Positions 1 to 7,129 of a DNA stretch of 64,000 bases are shown here, piece after piece. Positions within the stretch are counted from its first letter, which is position 1. Every line of letters begins with the position of its first letter. Source of the stretch: Streptomyces sp. A0642. Its GTDB lineage: Bacteria > Actinomycetota > Actinomycetes > Streptomycetales > Streptomycetaceae. Location: the NCBI RefSeq assembly GCF_004795105.1, contig NZ_SSBL01000028.1, forward strand, positions 1-64,000, in the 5' to 3' direction. The position numbers and the translations under genes are program-made. The notes under the pieces are model-generated. The model was not told where the DNA came from. It did not search any database and saw only the letters and a list, made by a program, of their open reading frames with translations.

Positions 1-123
1 TTCGCACCTCTTCGGCGCAGAATACGAATTACCACTGTTCAACGTGCTTGTGTGACTTGTCCGTTCCCGCCGGTGGGCGCTTTCCCCGGGATTCCCGCGG
101 GAGGGGGAAGCCGTCCGGACGGG

Positions 124-158
124 GCCGCCGCCGCGGTCCCGGGGACCGTGGCGGCGGC
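124..158 (-). terminator. Probable terminator of the hexosaminidase gene
   Basis: A GC-rich hairpin starts about 20 bases beyond the stop codon of the minus-strand gene. Arms 124-140 and 142-158 pair over roughly 17 positions with one G-U wobble at the centre. There is no clear T tract, which is common for Streptomyces terminators. The remaining bases 1-123 show no gene that I can support. Confidence 0.55.
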
Positions 159-176
159 AACCCGACGGGTCCGGAC

Positions 177-1811
177 TCACACGTTCGGGGGTGTTCCCTC
201 CTTCGGGCGCCCGAGGACCCCGGGGCGCCGCTGCGAGGGCAACGGGCCGCCCGGCGGCCGGTACTCGACGCCGAGCGCGTCAAGTCGCGCGTAGTGCGCG
301 GCCATCCGGCGCTCGAAGTCCGCGAAGTCCCGTTCCCCGGAGGCCGGCAGGGCGGACCAGGCGACCTCGGCGAACGCCGCGAGGCGGGGGAAGGTCTGGT
401 AGTCGACCCGGGACCGGTTCTGCATGACCTCGGTCCAGACGTTGGCCTGGGTGCCGAGGACGTGCCGGACCGCGTCCTCGGAGAGGGCCGGCGGCACGGG
501 CTCGAAGCGGTAGACGTCCTCCAGGGTGCGGACGTACCCGATGGGCATCGGCTCGTCGGGGCCCCCGTCCTGACGGTGGTCCAGATACACCTGCTGCTGC
601 GGGCACATCACGACGTCGTGCCCCGCTTCGGCGGCCGCGATGCCGCCCGCGTACCCCCGCCACGAGGAGACGGCCGCGCCCTCGGCCAGTCCGCCCTCCA
701 GGATCTCGTCCCAGCCGATGAGGCGCCGGCCCCGCGCGGTGAGCCAGGTGTCGAAGTGCCGGATGAACCAGGACTGCAGCTCGTCCTCGTCGGCGAGGCC
801 GAGTTCCCTGATGCGGGCCTGGGCCGCCGGCGACTGCTTCCACTGGTCCTTGGGGCACTCGTCGCCGCCGATGTGGATGAACGGCGAGGTCTGCGCGGGG
901 AACAGCTCCAGCAGTTCCTCGAAGACGCCCTCGAAGAAGCGCAGGGTGTGGTCGGAGGGTGCGAGCACGTTGGGGTTGACGCCCCAGTCGTCCCAGACGG
1001 ACAGCGCGGCGGTGTCGACGACGTCGGTGTTGCCCAGCTCCGGATAGGCGCTGATGGCGGCCTGCGAGTGGCCCGGGATGTCGATCTCGGGGACGACCCG
1101 GATGTGCCGCTCCGCCGCGTACGCCACGATCTCGCGGATGTCGTCCTGCGTGTAGTAACCGCCGTGCGGGGTCTCGTCCCAGAGCTCGGACGCCCCGTGG
1201 CCGTACCTGCTCCGCGCACGCCACGCGCCGACCTCGGTCAGGCGCGGGTGGCGCTTGATCTCGATGCGCCATCCCTGGTCGTCGGTGAGGTGGAAGTGGA
1301 AGACGTTCAGCTTGTGGGCGGCGAGGAGGTCGAGGTAGCGCAGGACCTCGTCCTTCGGCAGGAAGTGCCGTGACACGTCGAGCATCAGACCGCGCCAGCC
1401 GAAGCGGGGGCGGTCCTCGATGTCCGTGGCCGCCAGCGCGGTCCCGGTGCGGCCGCCGACGGGCGCCCGGCGGAATGCCTCGGGCCCCAGCAGCTGACGC
1501 AGCGTCTGCGCGCCCCAGAAGACCCCGGCGGGGCTGCCGCCCGTGATCACGGCGCTCTCGTCGGGCTCCGTGGTCAGCCGGTAGCCCTCGGACGCCAGGG
1601 ACGGGTCGACGCGCAGCCGGATGGCGCGCGCGGCGCCCTCACCGCCCGGGGCGAGCGGCAGGCCGAAGGCGGCGCCGAGCGTGGCGCGCAGCCACCGTTC
1701 GGTGCTCTCGGTACCGGGGGCCGCGTCGATGGTGGTGGACGGGTCCAGGACGAATCCGCCCCGCCCCTGGTCACCGGCGCTCACGGGCGCCGGGATCAGT
1801 TCCATGTCCAT
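177..1811 (-). CDS. Beta-N-acetylhexosaminidase, glycoside hydrolase family 20
   Basis: This 544-residue enzyme should remove terminal GlcNAc or GalNAc residues from chitin- or peptidoglycan-derived oligosaccharides. The N-terminal part (about 5-130) looks like the GH20 beta-domain. The TIM-barrel follows, with FHFHLTDDQGW near 171-181, PEIDIPGHSQ near 241-250 and the catalytic Asp-Glu pair D317-E318 in HIGGDECPKDQW. These are the family's substrate-assisted catalytic residues. I see no signal peptide at the N-terminus, so a cytoplasmic role in recycling imported oligosaccharides is more likely than secretion, though a missed upstream start is possible. An AAGGA ribosome site lies 8 bases before the ATG at 1811. 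The gene stands alone, followed by a hairpin. Function is certain at family level; the natural substrate is inferred. Confidence 0.95.
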   Translation of the reverse strand: MDMELIPAPVSAGDQGRGGFVLDPSTTIDAAPGTESTERWLRATLGAAFGLPLAPGGEGAARAIRLRVDPSLASEGYRLTTEPDESAVITGGSPAGVFWGAQTLRQLLGPEAFRRAPVGGRTGTALAATDIEDRPRFGWRGLMLDVSRHFLPKDEVLRYLDLLAAHKLNVFHFHLTDDQGWRIEIKRHPRLTEVGAWRARSRYGHGASELWDETPHGGYYTQDDIREIVAYAAERHIRVVPEIDIPGHSQAAISAYPELGNTDVVDTAALSVWDDWGVNPNVLAPSDHTLRFFEGVFEELLELFPAQTSPFIHIGGDECPKDQWKQSPAAQARIRELGLADEDELQSWFIRHFDTWLTARGRRLIGWDEILEGGLAEGAAVSSWRGYAGGIAAAEAGHDVVMCPQQQVYLDHRQDGGPDEPMPIGYVRTLEDVYRFEPVPPALSEDAVRHVLGTQANVWTEVMQNRSRVDYQTFPRLAAFAEVAWSALPASGERDFADFERRMAAHYARLDALGVEYRPPGGPLPSQRRPGVLGRPKEGTPPNV

Positions 1812-1974
1812 GTGGTCAGTCCTTAACCGCTCCGCCCGGCTCCGGCACCGGCGTCGCTGTACGGGTTACGAGGAAGGCACGCTCCGCAGGGAGGCTAGGT
1901 CCGGACCAGGGAACCGACAAGTGGCCCGAACTCCTCCCCGCCGGAGGCGGCGCACGAACGGCGGCCGCACAGCA

Positions 1975-2012
1975 GAGCCCCCGGGGCGCGCGACTGCGCA
2001 CCCCGGGGGCTC
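1975..2012 (-). terminator. Terminator of the DUF3039 gene
   Basis: A perfect 12-bp inverted repeat, GAGCCCCCGGGG and CCCCGGGGGCTC, with a 14-base loop lies about 30 bases beyond the stop codon of the minus-strand DUF3039 gene. It is a strong GC hairpin. The rest of the 1812-2041 gap shows no gene. Confidence 0.7.
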
Positions 2013-2041
2013 TCCCGGGCTGTTCTTCCGTACGGCAGGGG

Positions 2042-2332
2042 CTACTTGTCCTTGCCGCCCTTGCCCTTGTCCTTGTCGCCGCCGGCGCCCATGGACTCGT
2101 AGATCTCCTTGCACATGGGGCAGACCGGGTACTTCTTGGGGTCGCGCCCCGGTACCCAGACCTTGCCGCACAGTGCGACCACGGGGGTGCCCTCCAGGGC
2201 ACTCGCCATGATCTTGTCCTTCTGGACGTAGTGGGCGTAGCGCTCGTGGTCGCCGTCGCCGTTCGACACCTGTGGTGTCGGCTCCACGAGGGTTCCGGTG
2301 CCTGACCCGCGCTCGGGCTCAAGAGTGCTCAT
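2042..2332 (-). CDS. DUF3039 family small zinc-ribbon-like protein
   Basis: This 96-residue protein matches the actinobacterial DUF3039 family, whose function is unknown. It has a conserved central segment, HERYAHYVQKDKIMASALEG, then VVALCGKVWVPGRDPKKYP and a CPMC pair (C71, C74). With C55 upstream this resembles a single metal-binding ribbon. The tail is a lysine/glycine/aspartate-rich low-complexity stretch. The frame is open far upstream, but homologous content begins at MSTLEPE (ATG at 2332), so I use that start. It precedes the YqgE/AlgH gene in chromosome order and is transcribed in the same direction after it, with a 29-base gap, so the two probably form a transcription unit. No catalytic function can be assigned. 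Confidence 0.88.
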   Translation of the reverse strand: MSTLEPERGSGTGTLVEPTPQVSNGDGDHERYAHYVQKDKIMASALEGTPVVALCGKVWVPGRDPKKYPVCPMCKEIYESMGAGGDKDKGKGGKDK

Positions 2333-2361
2333 AACCGCCAAGCGTACTGAAAGCCCGGGCA

Positions 2362-2922
2362 TCAGTTCAGCGAAGGGTCGTCCGGATACGTGGCGATCAT
2401 GGCCAGTTCGCTGCGCTGGCGGCGCAGGACCGCCCGCCACAGACGCTCCGGGCGGGGCGAGGAGACGTCGCCGGGCTCCGACTCGACGACGTACCACGCG
2501 CCCTCGGACAGCTCCGTCTCCAGCTGGCCGGGGCCCCAGCCCGCGTAACCGGCGAAGATCCGCAGCGAGCCGAGGGCCGCGGCCAGCAGCTCCGGGGGCG
2601 CCTCCAGGTCCACCAGGCCGATCGCCCCGTACACCCGGCGCCAGCCCAGGGGCCCCTCGTCGCCGGGGATCACCGCCACGCCGAGCGCCGAGTCCAGCGA
2701 GACGGGGCCGCCCTGGAAGACGACCTCGGGTTCGCCGGTCAGTTCCGCCCAGGACTCGAGGATGTCGGCGACCCCGACCGGGGTCGGGCGGTTCAGGACC
2801 ACGCCGAGCGAGCCCTCCTCGTCGTGGTCGAGGAGCAGCACCACCGCGCGGTCGAAATTCGGGTCCGCCAGGGCGGGCGCGGCCACGAGCAGCCGCCCTG
2901 TGAGCGAGGACACCTCGGTCAT
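2362..2922 (-). CDS. YqgE/AlgH family protein
   Basis: The 186-residue product belongs to the widespread UPF0301 (YqgE/AlgH) family, proposed regulatory or accessory proteins of unresolved biochemistry. The family hallmarks are visible: LTGRLLVAAP at 7-16, GSLGVVLNRP near 37-46, FQGGPV near 69-74 and RIFAGYAGWGPGQLE near 121-135. Length is typical for the family. There is no signal peptide or membrane segment. It is divergent from murA and lies just upstream of the DUF3039 gene on the same strand. Family assignment is firm; molecular function is unknown. Confidence 0.92.
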   Translation of the reverse strand: MTEVSSLTGRLLVAAPALADPNFDRAVVLLLDHDEEGSLGVVLNRPTPVGVADILESWAELTGEPEVVFQGGPVSLDSALGVAVIPGDEGPLGWRRVYGAIGLVDLEAPPELLAAALGSLRIFAGYAGWGPGQLETELSEGAWYVVESEPGDVSSPRPERLWRAVLRRQRSELAMIATYPDDPSLN

Positions 2923-3110
2923 GGCAGAAATGATCCCGCATCCAGGCCCTCCGCGGGGGCCAAGTCACCCTCTCGTCGCGCAACGTGCCCGAGCGCAGCT
3001 CAGGGCGTACAGGGGCACGAGGAGCGCACGCCGGGAGCGCCTATCCGGACGGTCACGCTCCGCAAGATCGGGGATGCACAGCGTGTTGTGGCGGATCCAG
3101 GACGTTCGCA

Positions 3111-3140
3111 CACCCCCCGCGCCCTTACGGAAGGGGGGTG
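3111..3140. promoter_or_regulatory. Inverted repeat between yqgE-like gene and murA
   Basis: CACCCCCC at 3111-3118 and GGGGGGTG at 3133-3140 form an 8-bp inverted repeat in the 275-bp divergent intergenic region, about 57 bases before the murA start. It could be an operator or a leader hairpin of murA. No recognisable promoter hexamers were found near it. Function is a guess. Confidence 0.3.
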
Positions 3141-3197
3141 CCGGGCCATTACCCTTTCGGTTGGCCCCCTGCCCGACCACTCCGGAACGCGAGATTC

Positions 3198-4538
3198 ATG
3201 ACCGGCACAGACGATGTCCTGCTTGTCCACGGCGGAACCCCGCTGGAGGGCGAGATCCGCGTCCGAGGCGCCAAGAACCTGGTGCCGAAGGCGATGGTCG
3301 CCGCGCTGCTCGGCAGCGGGCCCAGCCGGCTGCGCAACGTCCCCGACATCCGCGACGTGCGGGTGGTGCGCGGGCTGCTGCAGCTGCACGGCGTGACGGT
3401 CCGTCCGGGTGACGAACCGGGTGAGCTGATCCTCGACCCCACTCATGTCGAGAGTGCGAACGTCGCCGACATCGACGCCCACGCGGGCTCGTCGCGCATC
3501 CCGATCCTCTTCTGCGGCCCGCTGCTGCACCGGCTGGGCCACGCGTTCATCCCGGGGCTCGGCGGCTGCGACATCGGCGGACGGCCGATCGACTTCCACT
3601 TCGACGTGCTGCGCCAGTTCGGCGCGACGATCGAGAAGCGCGCGGACGGCCAGTACCTGGAGGCCCCGCAGCGGCTGCGCGGCACCAAGATCCGGCTGCC
3701 GTACCCGTCGGTCGGCTCCACCGAGCAGGTGCTGCTGACGGCGGTGCTCGCCGAGGGCGTCACCGAGCTGTCCAACGCGGCCGTGGAGCCGGAGATCGAG
3801 GACCTCATCTGCGTCCTGCAGAAGATGGGCGCGATCATCTCCATGGACACCGACCGGACCATCCGGATCACGGGTGTCGACCGGCTCGACGGATACACCC
3901 ACCGGGCGATCCCGGACCGCCTGGAGGCCGCCTCCTGGGCTTCCGCGGCGCTGGCGACCGAGGGCAACATCTACGTCCGCGGCGCCCAGCAGCGCTCGAT
4001 GATGACGTTCCTGAACACCTTCCGCCGGGTCGGCGGCGCCTTCGAGATCGATGACGAGGGCATCCGCTTCTGGCACCCGGGCGGCGCGCTGAACGCCATC
4101 GCCCTGGAGACGGACGTGCACCCCGGCTTCCAGACCGACTGGCAGCAGCCGCTGGTCGTGGCGCTGACGCAGGCCGCCGGCCTGTCGATCGTCCACGAGA
4201 CGGTGTACGAGTCGCGGCTCGGCTTCACCTCGGCGCTCAACCAGATGGGCGCGCACATCCAGCTCTACCGCGAGTGCCTGGGCGGCAGCGACTGCCGCTT
4301 CGGCCAGCGCAACTTCCTGCACTCCGCGGTCGTCTCCGGGCCGACGAAGCTGCAGGGCGCGGATCTGGTCATCCCGGACCTGCGCGGCGGTTTCTCGTAC
4401 CTGATCGCCGCCCTGGCGGCGCAGGGGACGTCCCGGGTGCACGGGATCGACCTGATCAACCGCGGCTACGAGAACTTCATGGAGAAGCTGGAGAAGCTCG
4501 GCGCGAAGGTGGAACTGCCGGGCGGTTCGCTGGTCTGA
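3198..4538 (+). CDS. murA: UDP-N-acetylglucosamine 1-carboxyvinyltransferase
   Basis: This 446-residue cytoplasmic enzyme transfers enolpyruvate from phosphoenolpyruvate to UDP-GlcNAc, the first committed step of peptidoglycan synthesis. It is a two-domain EPSP synthase-fold protein of normal length. The substrate-binding RVRGAKN motif is at 21-27 (K26, N27). The catalytic cysteine is C124 in PGLGGCDIGGRPID, so the enzyme should be fosfomycin-sensitive rather than carrying the Asp substitution of resistant MurAs. The ATG at 3198 is chosen because homology begins at MTGTDDVLLVHGG; the frame is open upstream but encodes nothing similar. It is monocistronic, convergent with the HU gene and followed by a strong hairpin. 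Streptomyces also often carry a second MurA-like paralogue, so it may not be the only copy. Confidence 0.95.
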   Translation: MTGTDDVLLVHGGTPLEGEIRVRGAKNLVPKAMVAALLGSGPSRLRNVPDIRDVRVVRGLLQLHGVTVRPGDEPGELILDPTHVESANVADIDAHAGSSRIPILFCGPLLHRLGHAFIPGLGGCDIGGRPIDFHFDVLRQFGATIEKRADGQYLEAPQRLRGTKIRLPYPSVGSTEQVLLTAVLAEGVTELSNAAVEPEIEDLICVLQKMGAIISMDTDRTIRITGVDRLDGYTHRAIPDRLEAASWASAALATEGNIYVRGAQQRSMMTFLNTFRRVGGAFEIDDEGIRFWHPGGALNAIALETDVHPGFQTDWQQPLVVALTQAAGLSIVHETVYESRLGFTSALNQMGAHIQLYRECLGGSDCRFGQRNFLHSAVVSGPTKLQGADLVIPDLRGGFSYLIAALAAQGTSRVHGIDLINRGYENFMEKLEKLGAKVELPGGSLV

Positions 4539-4542
4539 GGAG

Positions 4543-4572
4543 GGGTTCCCGGGGGCCCGCCCCCGGGAACCC
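4543..4572 (+). terminator. Terminator of murA
   Basis: A perfect 13-bp stem (4543-4555 with 4560-4572) and a 4-base loop lies 4 bases after the murA stop codon. It is a typical GC-only hairpin terminator. Confidence 0.75.
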
Positions 4573-4606
4573 GCCTCGCGGGCCCGCAGCGGCGTTCTGC
4601 GGCCCG

Positions 4607-4654
4607 CACGCCGAAGGGCGGCCACCCTGGTCGGGGTGACCGCCCTTCGGCGTG
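4607..4654 (-). terminator. Terminator of the HU gene
   Basis: A perfect 15-bp stem (4607-4621 with 4640-4654) encloses an 18-base loop that can itself pair (CACCC with GGGTG). It ends 10 bases before the HU stop codon on the minus strand. Being symmetrical it may also back up murA termination from the other side. Confidence 0.75.
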
Positions 4655-4664
4655 CTCAGGGGTG

Positions 4665-4946
4665 TTACTTACCCTTGGCGGCTTCCTTGAGCTTCGAGCC
4701 CGCGGAGACCTTCACGCTGTAGCCGGCCGGGATGTTGATCGGGTCGCCGGTCTGCGGGTTACGAGCGGTGCGAGCGGCACGGTGGGTGCGCTCGAAGGTC
4801 AGGAAACCGGGGATGGTGACCTTCTCGTCGCCCTTGGCGACGATCTCACCGACGGTCTCGGCGAGCGCGGCCAGCACGGCGTCGGCGTCCTTACGAGTCA
4901 CCTCGGCACGGTCGGCCAGGGCGGCCACCAGCTCACTGCGGTTCAT
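4665..4946 (-). CDS. hup: HU family nucleoid DNA-binding protein
   Basis: The 93-residue product is a classic HU protein that binds and bends DNA as a dimer and helps compact the nucleoid. The family signature GFLTFERTHRAARTARNPQTG spans about residues 47-67; the DNA-intercalating arm holds RNPQTGDPI with the proline at 65. It ends SKLKEAAKGK and lacks the long lysine/alanine-rich tail of the sporulation-associated Streptomyces paralogue (HupS), so this is the short vegetative type (HupA/HS1-like). The ATG at 4946 is preceded by GGGAG. It is monocistronic with a long upstream region (4947-5288) and a strong terminator. Confidence 0.95.
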   Translation of the reverse strand: MNRSELVAALADRAEVTRKDADAVLAALAETVGEIVAKGDEKVTIPGFLTFERTHRAARTARNPQTGDPINIPAGYSVKVSAGSKLKEAAKGK

Positions 4947-5288
4947 GTTGTTACTCCCGTGTTCTTCTTGCCTGTGAGGCGTGAGATCGAAGCCGATGCT
5001 GCCAGGGCCCTCGGACAGTCCCCGGACCCGGGTCCGTTTTTCAGACCTTCGCGCCCCGTGGGGTCTCCCCCGGACGAAGTCCTTGGGAAAGCATCCTGCC
5101 CCCACCTGCGGCGGGAAAGCCAATCCGGCACCCTCCGGAGCCGGACGAAAAGCACCACTGCCTCGTCGTGGTGACGTTCCGTCGACTCCCCAAAAGCGGT
5201 CCGCACCTGCTGCGGGGCTCTGCGGGACGCGTCGCCCGCCCACCCTAAAGGGGCGTTTGGGGCGCCGCGACCCGCGACGCGCCGGTTC
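4947..5288. other. Intergenic region upstream of hup
   Basis: This 342-bp gap between the malic enzyme stop and the HU start holds no gene that I can support. It must carry the hup promoter and leader. The one conspicuous element is a 14-bp perfect palindrome at 5023-5036 followed on the plus strand by five T residues, described separately. No clear -35/-10 pair was recognised. Confidence 0.6.
5023..5041 (+). promoter_or_regulatory. Palindrome CGGACCCGGGTCCG with T5 in the hup leader region
   Basis: The 14-bp perfect palindrome is followed on the plus strand by TTTTT, so it looks like a small intrinsic terminator facing away from hup, although no plus-strand gene ends here. It is also a plausible protein-binding operator about 80 bp upstream of the HU start codon. 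Function is unknown. Confidence 0.35.
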
Positions 5289-6722
5289 TCAGATCGACGT
5301 GGGGCCCGTCACAGCCGCACCGGCCGCCTTCGCGGCGTCCCGGACGGCTCCCGCGACGGCTCCGGCGACCTTGTCGTTGAAGACCGAGGGGATGATGTAG
5401 TTCGCGTTCACCTCGTCCTCGGCGACCACCCCGGCGAGGGCGCGCGCGGCGGCGAGCATCATCTCCGTGTTGACGGTGCGGGACTGAGCGTCCAGCAGAC
5501 CGCGGAAGACGCCGGGGAAGACCAGGACGTTGTTGATCTGGTTGGGGAAGTCCGAGCGGCCGGTGGCCACGACCGCCGCCGTCCGGCGCGCGATCGCCGG
5601 GTCGACCTCGGGGTCCGGGTTCGCAAGCGCGAACACGATGGCACCGTCGGCCATGGCCGCGACGTCGTCGCCGTCCAGGACGTTCGGGGCCGAGACGCCG
5701 ATGAAGACGTCGGCGCCCACGACGGCCTGCTTGAGGGTGCCGGTGACGGACTCCGGGTTGGTGTTGTCGGCGATCCAGCGCAGCGGCGAGTCGGGCTGCG
5801 CGGAGACCAGGTCCTCGCGGCCCGCGTGCACCACGCCGTGGATGTCGGCGACGACCGCGTGCTTGACGCCCGCGGCGATGAGCAGCTTCAGGATGGCCGT
5901 GCCGGCCGCTCCGGCACCGGACATGACGACCCGTACGTCCCCGATTCCCTTGCCCACCACGCGCAGGGCGTTGGTCAGGGAGGCCAGGACGACGATGGCG
6001 GTGCCGTGCTGGTCGTCGTGGAAGACGGGGATGTCGAGGGCCTCGCGCAGCCGGGCCTCGATCTCGAAGCAGCGCGGCGCGGAGATGTCCTCCAGGTTGA
6101 TGCCCGCGAAGCCCGGGGCGATCGCCTTGACGATCTCGACGATGGCGTCGGTGTCCTGGGTGTCCAGGCAGATCGGCCAGGCGTCGATGCCGGCGAAGCG
6201 CTTGAAGAGGGCCGCCTTGCCCTCCATGACGGGGAGGGCGGCCATCGGGCCGATGTTGCCGAGGCCGAGCACCGCGGAGCCGTCCGTCACGACTGCGACG
6301 GAGTTGCGCTTGATGGTGAGGCGCCGGGCGTCCTCGGGGTTCTCGGCGATCGCCATGCAGACCCGGGCGACACCGGGGGTGTAGATCATCGAGAGGTCGT
6401 CACGGTTGCGGATGGGATGCTTCGAGGCCATCTCGATCTTGCCGCCGAGGTGCATCAGGAACGTACGGTCGGAGACCTTGCCGAGGACGACGCCCTCGAT
6501 GTCCCGGAGGCCTTCGACGATCTCGTCCGCGTGCGCGGTGGAGGAGGCGGCGATCGTGACGTCGATCCGCAGCTTCTCGTGACCGGAAGCGGTCACGTCG
6601 AGGCCGGTGACCGAGCCACCGGAGGACTCGACGGCCGTGGTGAGCTGGGAGACCGCTGTGCCGCTCGCGGGCACCTCCAGCCTGACCGTCATCGAGTACG
6701 AGACGCTGGGCGCCGTTGCCAT
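5289..6722 (-). CDS. NAD(P)-dependent malic enzyme with N-terminal ACT-like domain
   Basis: The 477-residue enzyme should oxidatively decarboxylate malate to pyruvate, feeding NAD(P)H and pyruvate metabolism. Residues about 10-85 (MTVRLEVPASGTAVSQLTTA onward) look like a regulatory ACT domain, a combination typical of actinobacterial malic enzymes. The malic core follows with IYTPGVARVCMAI, VVTDGSAVLGLGNIGP, FHDDQHGTAIVVLA and the NAD-binding GAGAAGTAI. The Lys and Asp residues of the family's metal site lie in these blocks. The frame is open up to 6860, but the ATG at 6722 is chosen because an AAGGA ribosome site lies 7 bases upstream and homology begins there. It is monocistronic. Cofactor preference (NAD versus NADP) cannot be read with certainty. 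Confidence 0.93.
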   Translation of the reverse strand: MATAPSVSYSMTVRLEVPASGTAVSQLTTAVESSGGSVTGLDVTASGHEKLRIDVTIAASSTAHADEIVEGLRDIEGVVLGKVSDRTFLMHLGGKIEMASKHPIRNRDDLSMIYTPGVARVCMAIAENPEDARRLTIKRNSVAVVTDGSAVLGLGNIGPMAALPVMEGKAALFKRFAGIDAWPICLDTQDTDAIVEIVKAIAPGFAGINLEDISAPRCFEIEARLREALDIPVFHDDQHGTAIVVLASLTNALRVVGKGIGDVRVVMSGAGAAGTAILKLLIAAGVKHAVVADIHGVVHAGREDLVSAQPDSPLRWIADNTNPESVTGTLKQAVVGADVFIGVSAPNVLDGDDVAAMADGAIVFALANPDPEVDPAIARRTAAVVATGRSDFPNQINNVLVFPGVFRGLLDAQSRTVNTEMMLAAARALAGVVAEDEVNANYIIPSVFNDKVAGAVAGAVRDAAKAAGAAVTGPTSI

Positions 6723-7129
6723 GGCCGAGTCCTTCGCTTTCCCTAGCTTCATTGCTATGCGTGGCCGGAACTTCTCCCCCGGACACGCCTGACCGATATT
6801 CGCACCTACCGACGGGTAGCCGGTAATGACTGCCACGCTTCGGAAAGTTTTTTCCACCATACGAGATATGGAGGGCGGGACGGAACCCCCGCCGGGTCCG
6901 TGAACGAAAACAGACCCGCGCCACCGGAGGGTGACGCGGGTCTGTCTTCTTCAGTTGACGGCACCGACCCGCCATGCTCGCCTCGCGGCAAGTGGTCGCT
7001 CGAAGCGACGAAGGTTGGGCCCGGGGGCTTGGATCGAGCCGGTGCCGTACACCAGGCTAACAAAGACCCCGGAGAAGTGATTCCCCCAGCGCGGGTTGAC
7101 CTGAAAAAGGCTCCCCCGGCCGTGCCCCG
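6723..7129. other. Intergenic region between malic enzyme and helicase genes
   Basis: No gene is supported in this 407-bp gap. It holds a terminator-like hairpin (6910-6945) for the helicase transcript and presumably the malic enzyme promoter in the AT-richer part around 6835-6870. I recognised no convincing promoter hexamers. Confidence 0.6.
6910..6945 (-). terminator. Probable terminator after the HelD-like helicase gene
   Basis: An 11-bp perfect inverted repeat ACAGACCCGCG and CGCGGGTCTGT has a 14-base loop. On the minus strand it is followed by TTTTC (the AAAA run at 6907-6910 on the plus strand), the arrangement of an intrinsic terminator. It lies about 185 bases beyond the helicase stop codon. 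Confidence 0.6.

Noticed and set aside
2333..2983. Long upstream extension of the DUF3039 gene
   Set aside because: It overlaps the YqgE/AlgH gene in another frame and does not look like protein; homology begins at MSTLEPE.
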